64,000 bases of DNA from an uncultured Bacteroidia bacterium (lineage in GTDB: Bacteria; Bacteroidota; Bacteroidia; Bacteroidales; F082): NCBI GenBank assembly GCA_902774295.1, contig CACYHP010000003.1, forward strand, positions 81,005 to 145,004. The letters are read 5' to 3'. This document shows, piece by piece, positions 41,697 through 51,748 of the stretch (its first letter is position 1; each line of letters begins with the position of its first letter). Under the pieces are notes generated by a model. The model saw only the letters and a program-made list of their open reading frames with translations. It was not told the DNA's origin and ran no database searches. The translations under genes were made by a program, and so were the position numbers.

Positions 41697-43454
41697 ATGG
41701 ACAACATTTCTCCGGAAGTACTCGCAAAGGCAAAGTCTTGGTTATCAGACCAATACGATGAAGAAACCAGAAAACAAGTTCAGTATCTCATTGACAATGA
41801 CCCTAATGAACTGACCGAAAGTTTCTATCGCATTCTTGAATTTGGAACAGGTGGTTTAAGAGGAATTATGGGCGTTGGAACAAACAGAATGAACATTTAC
41901 ACAGTGGCAATGGCTACTCAAGGTTTGGCAAATTACATCAAAATGAAGTTTGCCGACATGAAAACACCACAGATTGCCATAGCTTACGACTGCCGTAACA
42001 ACAGCAAAGAATTTGCCCAAATCACTGCAGACGTAATGACCGCCAATGGCATTAAAGTGTTCTTATTCAGCGCTTTACGTCCAACACCAGAGCTTTCTTT
42101 TGCAATCCGTGAACTGAAATGCCAGTCGGGAATTGTTGTGACAGCATCACACAATCCGAAAGAATACAACGGATATAAGGTTTATTGGGAAGACGGCGGA
42201 CAGATTGTGGCTCCACATGATAAGAATATCATTGCTGAAGTGCAGAAAATCACCGACATTTCAATGGTTAAACGTAATAGAAACGCAAAACTCATTGAGA
42301 CGCTCGACGACAGTTTCGATGAGATCTATCTCGAGAAAGTGATGAGCCTTTCATTGTCTCCAAAACTTATCAAAAAGCACAAAAACCTTTCATTTGTCTA
42401 TACTCCAATCCACGGAACAGGCGGCCAGGTAATGCCAAAATTATTTGCCAAGGCTGGATTCAAAAACTTCTATCCTGTTGAAGAGCAAATGATTACAGAC
42501 GGCAATTTCCCGACTGTAGTCTCTCCAAACCCGGAAGAGAAGGCTGCTATGAACATGGCAATTGAGAAAGCGAAAGCCATGAAAGCCGACATCGTCCTCG
42601 CTACAGATCCTGACGCAGACCGCGTAGGACTTGCTGTAAGAGACGACAGCGGCAACTTCATCCTACTCAACGGCAACCAGACCGCAAGTATCCTCACATA
42701 TTACATCCTCACACGTTGGGAAGAGCTGGGCAAACTCACTGGCAATGAATTTATCGTTAAAACCATAGTAACCAGCGACTTATTGTTAAAGATTGCCAAC
42801 AGCTTCAAGGTCAAGACATACGACGTGCTCACCGGCTTCAAGTATATAGCAGACAAGATTTTAAACAAGCCTGATGAAAAATTCATCTGCGGCGGTGAGG
42901 AAAGCTACGGTTTCCTCGTTGGTGACTTCGTTCGCGACAAAGACGCCATCATCACATGCTTCATGCTCGCTGAAGCCACTTCATGGGCAGCTGAACAAGG
43001 CAAGACATTGTACCAGATCCTCAAAGACATTTACAGAGAATACGGCGTTTATCGTGAAAAACTCGTCTCATTGACCAAGAAAGGCATTAGCGGCATCGAG
43101 GAGATCAAACAAATCATGCTTGATTTCAGAAAAGACCCGCCTAAAACTCTGCTTGGCTCAAGAATCACTGAGATTCGCGACTATAAACTTGGCATCAGCA
43201 AAGACATGAACTTCGGTATTGAAACAATTATCAACCTGCCGAAGTCTGATGTGCTTCAGTTCTTTACAGAAGATGGCATTAAAGTCAGCGTAAGACCTTC
43301 AGGTACAGAGCCTAAGATCAAGTTCTACTTCAGCATGAACGAGCCTCTTGAAAACATCAACGAGCTCAGCGGTGTTGAACAGGAGCTTGATGAAAACCTC
43401 GAACAACTCGCTAAACTGTTTACCGAGCCTAAAGAAGAGCCAAAGGAAGAATAG
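41697..43454 (+). CDS. Phosphoglucomutase/phosphomannomutase
   Basis: A 585-residue alpha-D-phosphohexomutase that interconverts hexose-1- and -6-phosphates, linking central metabolism to glycogen and cell-wall sugars. The phosphoserine loop is VTASHNPKEYNGYK, the Mg2+ loop is DPDADRVG, the sugar-binding loop is GGEESYGFLVGD and the phosphate-binding loop is RPSGTEPKIKFYF. Length fits the longer class. The last residues (EPKEEPKEE) are an acidic tail. The stop codon lies inside a hairpin shared with the convergent TPR gene. Confidence 0.95.
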   Translation: MDNISPEVLAKAKSWLSDQYDEETRKQVQYLIDNDPNELTESFYRILEFGTGGLRGIMGVGTNRMNIYTVAMATQGLANYIKMKFADMKTPQIAIAYDCRNNSKEFAQITADVMTANGIKVFLFSALRPTPELSFAIRELKCQSGIVVTASHNPKEYNGYKVYWEDGGQIVAPHDKNIIAEVQKITDISMVKRNRNAKLIETLDDSFDEIYLEKVMSLSLSPKLIKKHKNLSFVYTPIHGTGGQVMPKLFAKAGFKNFYPVEEQMITDGNFPTVVSPNPEEKAAMNMAIEKAKAMKADIVLATDPDADRVGLAVRDDSGNFILLNGNQTASILTYYILTRWEELGKLTGNEFIVKTIVTSDLLLKIANSFKVKTYDVLTGFKYIADKILNKPDEKFICGGEESYGFLVGDFVRDKDAIITCFMLAEATSWAAEQGKTLYQILKDIYREYGVYREKLVSLTKKGISGIEEIKQIMLDFRKDPPKTLLGSRITEIRDYKLGISKDMNFGIETIINLPKSDVLQFFTEDGIKVSVRPSGTEPKIKFYFSMNEPLENINELSGVEQELDENLEQLAKLFTEPKEEPKEE

Positions 43455-43474
43455 GTGAATCACTCACCTATTCT
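43448..43474. terminator. Bidirectional hairpin over two convergent stop codons
   Basis: Arms AGAATAGGTGA and TCACCTATTCT form an 11-bp perfect stem with a 5-nt loop. The left arm contains the TAG stop of the mutase gene; the loop and right arm contain the TGA stop of the TPR lipoprotein gene. There is no long T-run, so it may act as an mRNA 3'-end stabiliser as much as a terminator. Confidence 0.65.
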
Positions 43475-44452
43475 GTATAAAGCATCTATCGCCAGCTGAT
43501 AATTTGGATTATCTTTCAAAATCTGGAGATAGATGCTTTTCGCATGCTTATAATCACCTTTTTGTTCATATGCAACACCCTTGTTCAGCAGTGCATCCAC
43601 TGATTTCGGATTGATTTCCAGGGCCTTGTCAAACTCAACAATAGCCTGGTCATAATCAAGAAGATAAACCAGATTCACATAGCCTTTGTTGAACAAAATC
43701 TGATAGCTGCCCGGCATTCTGGCATCCAAAGTATCATAGATTTCCAGAGCTTTTTCAGGCTCGCCATTGTCTTGCATATACATCGCCAAATCATAGAATA
43801 TGGCATTATTATCAGGCTCCATTTGTAGTGCCTGGCCATAGAAGTCTTTGGCCATAGGATTACGCTGTGCCGAATAAATGCTGGCTATCTGCAGAACCGG
43901 ATCAATAAACGTATCATCTTGGCTTCTTGCCTTCATGAACTGTTTTAACGCCTGAACAGTATCATTTTTCGACATGCAGATAATTCCTCGCATATAATAA
44001 GCCTGAGGATTTATGTTATTGAGCTGCAATGCTTTATCAAGATATGCATTAGCCATGGTTGAATTTCCTTGAAGGAAACTAAGCTCCGCCAATTTAACCA
44101 ACGGTCTCGAATCCAGAGGATCTATCTCCGTTGCTTTGTTCAAAGTCAGCAAAATGTTATCCTGATCGCCCAAAGCATAATAAATATCAGCCAAAACGAG
44201 CAATGCATCAATATTCTTGCCGTCAACGGACAAGGCGCTGTTGATGTCACGAATAGCATAGCCAACCTGCTCATTGGCAAGATACCAACGTGCTCTGTTG
44301 ATATAACCGTTTACATCAAGCGTGTCAACTGGTTCATCGATATTTGACTCAACTTGTTGATTCCCTTTTGATTTATTATTAGTCTCACTTTCAGTGCAGC
44401 TTGCGAGCAACAGCAGGCAAGTCAATGCCAGAAAAACTTTTTTTATTAGCAT
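43460..44452 (-). CDS. TPR-repeat lipoprotein
   Basis: A 330-residue lipoprotein: signal with lipobox LLASC (Cys19), a polar linker, then about seven to eight tetratricopeptide repeats from residue 50 on, for example NIDALLVLADIYYALGDQDNILLTLNKATEIDP and PKSVDALLNKGVAYEQKGDYKHAKSIYLQIL. It probably sits in the periplasm as a scaffold for an envelope complex; the partner is unknown. It follows recA by 15 bp on the same strand and is probably read from the recA promoter. Confidence 0.9.
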   Translation of the reverse strand: MLIKKVFLALTCLLLLASCTESETNNKSKGNQQVESNIDEPVDTLDVNGYINRARWYLANEQVGYAIRDINSALSVDGKNIDALLVLADIYYALGDQDNILLTLNKATEIDPLDSRPLVKLAELSFLQGNSTMANAYLDKALQLNNINPQAYYMRGIICMSKNDTVQALKQFMKARSQDDTFIDPVLQIASIYSAQRNPMAKDFYGQALQMEPDNNAIFYDLAMYMQDNGEPEKALEIYDTLDARMPGSYQILFNKGYVNLVYLLDYDQAIVEFDKALEINPKSVDALLNKGVAYEQKGDYKHAKSIYLQILKDNPNYQLAIDALYRIGE

Positions 44453-44467
44453 CTGATATTCAATATG

Positions 44468-45502
<1,035 letters not shown>

Positions 45503-45593
45503 TTTCTAAATAATTTTAAATCAATAAGTTAATACCATAATTCCCAAAATTACAGCTTGATTTTGACGAGTTTTTAATCAAACTGTAACGCTA

Positions 45594-45601
45594 CAAATAT
45601 A
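45594..45601 (-). promoter_or_regulatory. Promoter -7 element for recA
   Basis: Minus-strand TATATTTG in the 114-bp gap between nth and recA. Confidence 0.55.
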
Positions 45602-45616
45602 AACATTTTTTTCTAA

Positions 45617-46276
45617 TCAGCAAACTTTTTTGGTGTTTTTTTGATAAAAATCGCAAATTTCTTTTATGCCACATTCCATGCATTTCGGCTTGCGAGCCAG
45701 ACAGACATATCTGCCGTGCAAAATCAGCCAATGATGAGCTTTCGAAAGGATGTTTTGAGGTATATGTTCAACGAGTTGTTTCTCAGTATCGAAAGGTGTC
45801 TTAGCGTTTTTACTCAACCCGATTCTTGCCGAGACTCTGAAAACATGAGTATCTACAGGCATTGCAGGCTTGTTGAATGCTACAGCGACCACCACATTTG
45901 CCGTTTTACGTCCTACTCCAGGCAATTTTTGCAAATCCTCAATGTTATCTGGCACTACACCATCAAAATCAGACACCAAACCCTTTGCCATCCCTATCAA
46001 ATTCTTGGCTTTGTTATTTGGATAAGAAATAGACTTAATCAAATGATACACTTCATCTTGAGTAGCTTCCGACAACGTCTTCGCATCCGGAAAACGCTCA
46101 AAAAACGCAGGTGTTGTCATGTTTACACGTTTGTCGGTACACTGAGCAGAAAGAATCACTGCGACCAGCAACTGATAAGGATTCATAAACTTCAACTCCG
46201 ACTCTGCAACAGGCATCGCCACCTCAAAATATTCGATAAATTTATCGTATTTCTCCTGAATATCAATCTTTTTCAT
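45617..46276 (-). CDS. nth: Endonuclease III
   Basis: A 219-residue base-excision-repair glycosylase/AP lyase for oxidised pyrimidines. The helix-hairpin-helix LPGVGRKTA (118-126) contains the catalytic Lys124, and Asp142 in VDTHVFRV is the second catalytic residue. The [4Fe-4S] cluster ligands are Cys192-x6-Cys199-x2-Cys202-x5-Cys208, the exact family spacing. It ends with a short extra tail. It is upstream of recA on the same strand with a 114-bp gap and divergent from the DUF2007 gene. Confidence 0.96.
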   Translation of the reverse strand: MKKIDIQEKYDKFIEYFEVAMPVAESELKFMNPYQLLVAVILSAQCTDKRVNMTTPAFFERFPDAKTLSEATQDEVYHLIKSISYPNNKAKNLIGMAKGLVSDFDGVVPDNIEDLQKLPGVGRKTANVVVAVAFNKPAMPVDTHVFRVSARIGLSKNAKTPFDTEKQLVEHIPQNILSKAHHWLILHGRYVCLARKPKCMECGIKEICDFYQKNTKKVC

Positions 46277-46314
46277 TTTTTTAAAATTTCACAACAAAAT
46301 TACAAAATTTTCCT

Positions 46315-46322
46315 TATTTTTG
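46315..46322 (+). promoter_or_regulatory. Promoter -7 element for the DUF2007-to-desulfidase operon
   Basis: TATTTTTG, exact TAnnTTTG, about 17 bp before the ATG at 46339. It heads a run of five closely packed plus-strand genes. Confidence 0.6.
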
Positions 46323-46338
46323 CAAAAAAAATATAATT

Positions 46339-46569
46339 ATGGAAAAAGGACTTGAAAAGATTTTTATTGGAACAGATATCGAGGCGAACTACATCGCGGC
46401 AATGCTAAACGAAGAGAGCATTCAATGCTTTGTGCGCAACAATTTCGAATCGAGCTTGGGCGCAGGCTGGGCCGACGGAAGCCCGGAACAGAGCACAGAA
46501 TTGTTAGTGTATACTGAAGATGCAGAGAAAGCCAAAGCCGTCGTTGACTCATATCTTAATAACGAATAG
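46339..46569 (+). CDS. DUF2007-type small protein
   Basis: A 76-residue protein with the DUF2007 pattern: an N-terminal beta-alpha unit (KIFIGTDIEANYIAAMLNEESIQCFVRNN), a glycine-rich turn, and ELLVYTEDAEKAKAVVDSYL at the end. Family members are small alpha/beta proteins sometimes called putative signal transducers; no function is established. First gene of a tight operon, 8 bp before the GNAT-like gene. Confidence 0.8.
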   Translation: MEKGLEKIFIGTDIEANYIAAMLNEESIQCFVRNNFESSLGAGWADGSPEQSTELLVYTEDAEKAKAVVDSYLNNE

Positions 46570-46577
46570 GGAATTTA

Positions 46578-47792
46578 ATGCCAAAGTACACACTTCACGA
46601 AGTATTAAGCAAACGGGAAATCAAGCAATGGCTGGCATTTCCTTCAAAATTATATAAAAACGACAACCATTACGTCAGACCACTTGATCACGAGGTGGAA
46701 AAGGTTTTCGACAGAGAACAGAACAAGCTTTTCCGCCATGGTGATGCCACAAGATATTACTTGACTGACCAAAATGGCACAATTGTCGGAAGAATTGCCG
46801 TTTTCTACGACGAAAAGACATCCAGAGTGTACGAGCATGAGGAAAACGGCCAGAAAACCGGTGGCTGCGGCTTTTTTGACTGCATCAACGACCAGGAAGC
46901 AGCAAACATACTCTTTGATGCAGCCAAGAAATGGCTGGAAGAACGTGGCTTTGAGGCAATGGATGGACCAGTAAACTTTGGCGATCGCGATTATTTCTGG
47001 GGTTGCCTCGTGGATGGATTCACCGACCCTATTTATAACATGCCGTATAACTACCCTTATTACCAACAACTCTTTGAGAATTATGGATTTAAGGATTATT
47101 TCAAGCAGTTGACATTCCGTCGCAATCTCATCCCTGGCGGTTTTGACCCTATTCTGCATCAAAAAGCTGCTCGAATCTATGAAAACCCGGATTATACTTT
47201 CGAGATTCTCGACAAACGCAAAATCGACCGCTATGCCGATGATTTCCTGACGATTTACAACAAATCGTGGGGCTCAATACCAGGCACAGCCAAGCTCACA
47301 CGTCAGCATGCTTTGGCATTATTAAACAGCTTGAAACCTATCATCGACCCACGTTTGATGCATTTTGCGTATTACAAAGGCGAACCAGTCGGTTTCTTCC
47401 TCATGATGATAGACTTGAACCAGATTTACAAAGGTTTGAATGGCAACGACAAAGGATTCAATAAGTTACGCATTTTCTGGAGGATTAAAATATCAAGAAT
47501 CTGCGACAGAGCTATCTCCTTAGTGTTCGGCATCGTACCGGAACATCGCAAAAAAGGCCTCGAATCCGGACTTGTTTGCTCTCTGGAAGCACAGGCGATC
47601 AAAAAGAAATTCAAATATAAAGAATTGCAACTCAATTGGATAGGTGACTTCAACCCTCCGATGCTCAAAATCGCAGAAAGAGCCGGCGCAACACATTATA
47701 AGACTCATATCACATTCAGATATCTTTTCGACAGAAACAAGCCTTTCACAAGAGCTAAACTGCAAACAAACGGCAAAAAAGAAGAAGAATGA
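46578..47792 (+). CDS. GNAT-like N-acetyltransferase of unknown substrate
   Basis: A 404-residue cytoplasmic protein. It resembles a conserved Bacteroidota family annotated as GNAT acetyltransferase: an N-terminal domain with [25 protein letters not shown] and a paired C-terminal domain with [21 protein letters not shown] (about 315-335), reminiscent of the acetyl-CoA loop R-x-x-G-x-G. The substrate is not known. Its stop overlaps the LolD-like gene's start by 4 bases, indicating translational coupling. Confidence 0.75.
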   Translation: MPKYTLHEVLSKREIKQWLAFPSKLYKNDNHYVRPLDHEVEKVFDREQNKLFRHGDATRYYLTDQNGTIVGRIAVFYDEKTSRVYEHEENGQKTGGCGFFDCINDQEAANILFDAAKKWLEERGFEAMDGPVNFGDRDYFWGCLVDGFTDPIYNMPYNYPYYQQLFENYGFKDYFKQLTFRRNLIPGGFDPILHQKAARIYENPDYTFEILDKRKIDRYADDFLTIYNKSWGSIPGTAKLTRQHALALLNSLKPIIDPRLMHFAYYKGEPVGFFLMMIDLNQIYKGLNGNDKGFNKLRIFWRIKISRICDRAISLVFGIVPEHRKKGLESGLVCSLEAQAIKKKFKYKELQLNWIGDFNPPMLKIAERAGATHYKTHITFRYLFDRNKPFTRAKLQTNGKKEEE

Positions 47793-48439
47793 TAGAAGCT
47801 AATAACATATATAAGTCATTTGGCAATGTTGATGTTATCAAAGGCATTGATATTCATATAGATAAGGGCGAAATAGTCACTATCGTAGGAGCATCGGGAG
47901 CCGGTAAGTCGACATTGCTACAAATCATTGGAACACTTGAAAAAGCCGACAAAGGCGACGTTTTTATTAACGGTCAGAATGTCAACAAACTGGGACAGAA
48001 AGCACTTGCCGCTTTCCGCAATAAAAACATTGGCTTCGTGTTCCAATTCCACCATCTTTTGCCGGAATTTACAGCTCTTGAGAATATCTGCATCCCAGCT
48101 TTTATCGCAGGAGAATCTAAAAGTAATGCTTTAAGTAAAGCAACAAAATTACTTGATTATCTTAATCTTACCGAAAGAGCAAACCATAAACCATCAATGC
48201 TTTCAGGAGGCGAACAACAACGCGTTGCTGTGGCAAGAGCTCTCATCAACAACCCGTCAGTGATTCTCGCAGATGAGCCATCAGGGAACCTCGACTCGCA
48301 AAATGCTAAAGAGCTCCATGAACTTTTTTTCAAATTAAGAGAACAAACAGGACAAACTTTCGTTATTGTAACACATAATCCTGAACTCGCACAGATGGCC
48401 GACAGGACTTTAACAATAAAAGACGGTAAAATCAATTAA
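47789..48439 (+). CDS. LolD-like ABC transporter ATP-binding protein
   Basis: A 216-residue ABC ATPase of the LolD/MacB-FtsE group. Walker [10 protein letters not shown] (34-42), Q-loop in [18 protein letters not shown] (Gln86), signature [15 protein letters not shown] (138-152), Walker [14 protein letters not shown] (158-170). The FHHLLPEF and DEPSGNLDS sequences are typical of LolD, the engine that releases lipoproteins to the outer membrane. The LolC/E membrane partner is not in the operon and must lie elsewhere. Confidence 0.9.
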   Translation: MIEANNIYKSFGNVDVIKGIDIHIDKGEIVTIVGASGAGKSTLLQIIGTLEKADKGDVFINGQNVNKLGQKALAAFRNKNIGFVFQFHHLLPEFTALENICIPAFIAGESKSNALSKATKLLDYLNLTERANHKPSMLSGGEQQRVAVARALINNPSVILADEPSGNLDSQNAKELHELFFKLREQTGQTFVIVTHNPELAQMADRTLTIKDGKIN

Positions 48440-48440
48440 A

Positions 48441-50465
48441 ATGAAAAGTTTGATCAAATATATATTTGCAATATCGTTTGGAATACTTTGTTTTTCAACG
48501 ACTTGCGCGTATTCTCAAGAGAACGCCCCTTCTTTCCAATCGCTGATTGCTTCGGGTGACAAAGAATACGCAAATAAGGAATATATCAAAGCAAAAACAT
48601 ATTATCAGGAGGCATTACGCATAAAACCTAATGACGCCTCTGCAAAAAACAAACTGGATAACACCCTGCAAAAAATCCGCGAGGAGAATAAAAAAGAAGA
48701 GCAGTTTTTCGAATATATCGACAACGGCGACAACTTCTACTCTAACAATGAGCTAGAAAAAGCATTGGCAGAATACAATAAGGCTCTGAAGATTTTCCCA
48801 AAGGACGAATATGCCTTAGGCAAGAAACAAGAAATCACAACAATTCTCAAAGACGAGAAGGACAAACTGGACTCATTCAATGAGATGGTTGCCCTGGGTG
48901 ATAATCTTTTAAAACAAGAAAAATATGCCGAAGCAGTAATGCAATATGAATCGGCATTGAAGCTGTATCCAAACAATTCAGCTGCCAAATCAAAGTACCA
49001 GGATGCCAAAAACAAGAAAGAAGTATATGATTTGAAAGTATCTGAATTTGAAAGACTTTGCTCACAAGGTCAAGAATTTACTTTAAGAAAAAAATACGCC
49101 GAAGCAATTGATGCATACGAACAGGCTTTGCAGATTTTTCCTGCAAAAGAGATTTCTGATAAGGTGACAGAGCTACAAGCCAAAAAACAAGTCGCAGATA
49201 ATTACGATGCCAAAATCACAGAGGCGGATGCACTTTATGAAGACCGTTCATATAATGAGGCAAAAGCGGCTTATCAAGAGGCATTATCAGTAATTCCTAA
49301 TGATTCCTACGCTTTAGGAATGATTGCGCGCGTCGATGAGATAGTAAACAGCCCTGAATATCGTAAGATTCAGAGCGATAAGGCAAAGATTGACAGTGAT
49401 TTCGCTAACTTCATCAGCAAAGGTGAAAGTGCAGAGAGCGCCAAAAACTACGAATTGGCTCTCTCCTATTACGTTAATGCATTGGAACTCAAGCCAAATA
49501 ACGCTGATGCACTTGCAAAGAAAAAGAATGCCGAGGACATGATTCTGTACACCGAGCAACAACGCAAAGAGCAGGAACGCCTGGCTGCGGCTGAAGCCGA
49601 AAGACAGCGCAAAGAACAGATTCAGAGCCTCATAAACACTGGTAATCAACAAATTACATCAAAACAATACGCCGAAGCTGAGCATACATTCAATCAGGTT
49701 CTTGCTTTAGATCCAAACAACGTCGTAGCAACAGAAAAACTTGGCGTGATTGCCGGTTTCTATGAAGAAATACAGCGCCAAAAGCAGGAAAATTACAACA
49801 GGGCAATGTCGGAAGGACAATATGCTATGGACAGCAGGAATTTTGCTGAAGCCATCAGACAATACAACATCGCTTTGACTAACAAACCTGGCGATGAGGC
49901 TGCTACTCAACAACTTACATTTGCACAACAAAACGAAAACATGCGTGTTGCAGGTCTTCAGAATGAATACAACGGCTATATCACAAAGGCTGACGCTCAA
50001 TTCCAGACTAAAAACTACGACAAAGCTATAGAATTATATACAAAAGCCATGAACGTTGGCACAGATAACCCCTATCCTGCCAATAAAATCAGGGAAATCG
50101 GTGAGATTTTGGCTGCCAACAAGCTCGTAGAACTGGTCAACACTTCCATCACAATCAACTCTAGCGAGACCAAACGTTTCGATTTCGAACCAGTCGACGT
50201 CACAACACGTCGTGGCAACTATATTTTATTGAAAGCCAAGAACTTAGGCGACAGACCGTTCATCATGTACATATCTTACGGAAGTAAGAGCGGCAGAAAT
50301 GGCGGTTTTACTGTCAATGTGCCTAAGAATCAAGATGTTAACGACTTCATCGTGAGAATCGGCTCACAATATAAATGGTTCAGCGAGGATAATAATTGGA
50401 TTGAAATACTACCGGAAAACGGCAATATAGAAATTATATCAATGGAAATAACAAAAGGAAACTAA
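48441..50465 (+). CDS. Secreted large TPR-repeat protein
   Basis: A 674-residue exported protein (signal peptide ending CAYSQ). It has about ten TPR-type repeats in blocks: for example LIASGDKEYANKEYIKAKTYYQEALRIKPND near the start, and repeats with NGDNFYSNNELEKALAEYNKALKIFP and GQEFTLRKKYAEAIDAYEQALQIFP. A charged Gln/Arg/Glu helix (about 365-395) separates two blocks. The last ~110 residues form a beta-type domain (FDFEPVDVTTRRGNYILLKAKNLG). It is probably a periplasmic scaffold. It starts 1 bp after the LolD-like gene. Confidence 0.85.
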   Translation: MKSLIKYIFAISFGILCFSTTCAYSQENAPSFQSLIASGDKEYANKEYIKAKTYYQEALRIKPNDASAKNKLDNTLQKIREENKKEEQFFEYIDNGDNFYSNNELEKALAEYNKALKIFPKDEYALGKKQEITTILKDEKDKLDSFNEMVALGDNLLKQEKYAEAVMQYESALKLYPNNSAAKSKYQDAKNKKEVYDLKVSEFERLCSQGQEFTLRKKYAEAIDAYEQALQIFPAKEISDKVTELQAKKQVADNYDAKITEADALYEDRSYNEAKAAYQEALSVIPNDSYALGMIARVDEIVNSPEYRKIQSDKAKIDSDFANFISKGESAESAKNYELALSYYVNALELKPNNADALAKKKNAEDMILYTEQQRKEQERLAAAEAERQRKEQIQSLINTGNQQITSKQYAEAEHTFNQVLALDPNNVVATEKLGVIAGFYEEIQRQKQENYNRAMSEGQYAMDSRNFAEAIRQYNIALTNKPGDEAATQQLTFAQQNENMRVAGLQNEYNGYITKADAQFQTKNYDKAIELYTKAMNVGTDNPYPANKIREIGEILAANKLVELVNTSITINSSETKRFDFEPVDVTTRRGNYILLKAKNLGDRPFIMYISYGSKSGRNGGFTVNVPKNQDVNDFIVRIGSQYKWFSEDNNWIEILPENGNIEIISMEITKGN

Positions 50466-50466
50466 T

Positions 50467-51741
50467 ATGAATAAGTCAGATTCACGTTATCAATTGTATA
50501 TCAATATCTTAAAAGAAGAATTGGTGCCAGCTATGGGCTGTACCGAGCCAATCTGTCTCGCCTATGCCGCTGCCAAAGCACATCAGGTTTTAGGCGTAAT
50601 ACCCGACAGAGTTGAAGTGCTTGCCAGCGGCAACATCATTAAGAATGTGAAGAGCGTTATCGTGCCTAACACCAACGGAATGAAGGGAATAAAAGCTGCC
50701 GTGGCAGTTGGAATCGTGGCAGGAAACCCTGATAAAGCTCTTGAAGTTATAGCCAACGTGACACCTGACCAAAAAGCAGAAACCGAGAAATACCTCAACT
50801 CCACCCCTATCATCGTAAAACACGTAAACTGCCAGGAACAACTGGATGTTACGATAATTGAATATAGCGGAGAACATCATGCTGACGTTAGAATCTGCGG
50901 TTTCCACACCAATATAGTTCATATTCAGAAAGACAACGACGTAATCTTCCATAGCGAAACCATCAGCAAACCTGCCAAAGAGCTCACCGACCGCAGCTGC
51001 TTGAGCATCGCAGGCATTGTGGATTTTGCCGATAGCCTTGATATTCAAGATATTAAAGAGATAATAGGACGCCAGATAGAATACAACAAAGCCATCTCTG
51101 ATGAAGGCTTGAAAAACAACTGGGGCGCCAATATCGGTAGCACTTTGTTAAAGTATTATGGCGATGACATCAAAGTCAAGGCTAAAGCTCGTGCTGCTGC
51201 AGGTTCTGACGCTCGAATGAACGGCTGCGAACTACCTGTCATCATCAACTCAGGCAGTGGTAATCAAGGACTTACGGTGTCGATGCCTGTTATTGCTTAC
51301 GCTGAGGAGTATAAAATCAGCGACGACAGACTGTATCGCGCTCTGGTCGTTTCAAACCTCACTGCAATACACCAGAAAACACGAATCGGAAGACTTTCAG
51401 CATATTGTGGAGCTGTCAGCGCAGGCTGCGCAGCAGCCTGCGGTATCGCCTACCTTCTCGGCGAAAGCCTTGATGTTATTGAACATACACTGTGTAACGC
51501 CGTCGTCACCGTTTCAGGAATCATCTGCGACGGCGCCAAAGCATCATGTGCGGCAAAGATCGCAGCATCAGTGGAATCAGGCATTTTAGGCTATTACATG
51601 TATAAAAACGGTCAGCAGTTCGAAGCCGGCGACGGCATCGTAGGATGCGACATCGAAGACACTATTAATAATGTGGGATTAGTCGGCTCAATCGGCATGA
51701 AAGAAACCGATACCGAGATTATCGACATTATGACTAAATAA
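50467..51741 (+). CDS. L-cysteine desulfidase / serine dehydratase-alpha-like protein (UPF0597)
   Basis: A 424-residue enzyme of the UPF0597/CdsB group, related to the alpha subunit of iron-sulfur L-serine dehydratase. The start has MGCTEPICLAYAAA and the C-terminal half has CGAVSAGCAAACGIAYL and GIICDGAKASCAAKIA, whose cysteines are candidate [4Fe-4S] ligands. It would release sulfide and ammonia from cysteine, or deaminate serine, giving pyruvate. It closes the five-gene operon and converges on relA with a 7-bp gap. Confidence 0.85.
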   Translation: MNKSDSRYQLYINILKEELVPAMGCTEPICLAYAAAKAHQVLGVIPDRVEVLASGNIIKNVKSVIVPNTNGMKGIKAAVAVGIVAGNPDKALEVIANVTPDQKAETEKYLNSTPIIVKHVNCQEQLDVTIIEYSGEHHADVRICGFHTNIVHIQKDNDVIFHSETISKPAKELTDRSCLSIAGIVDFADSLDIQDIKEIIGRQIEYNKAISDEGLKNNWGANIGSTLLKYYGDDIKVKAKARAAAGSDARMNGCELPVIINSGSGNQGLTVSMPVIAYAEEYKISDDRLYRALVVSNLTAIHQKTRIGRLSAYCGAVSAGCAAACGIAYLLGESLDVIEHTLCNAVVTVSGIICDGAKASCAAKIAASVESGILGYYMYKNGQQFEAGDGIVGCDIEDTINNVGLVGSIGMKETDTEIIDIMTK

Positions 51742-51748
51742 CTGATTA

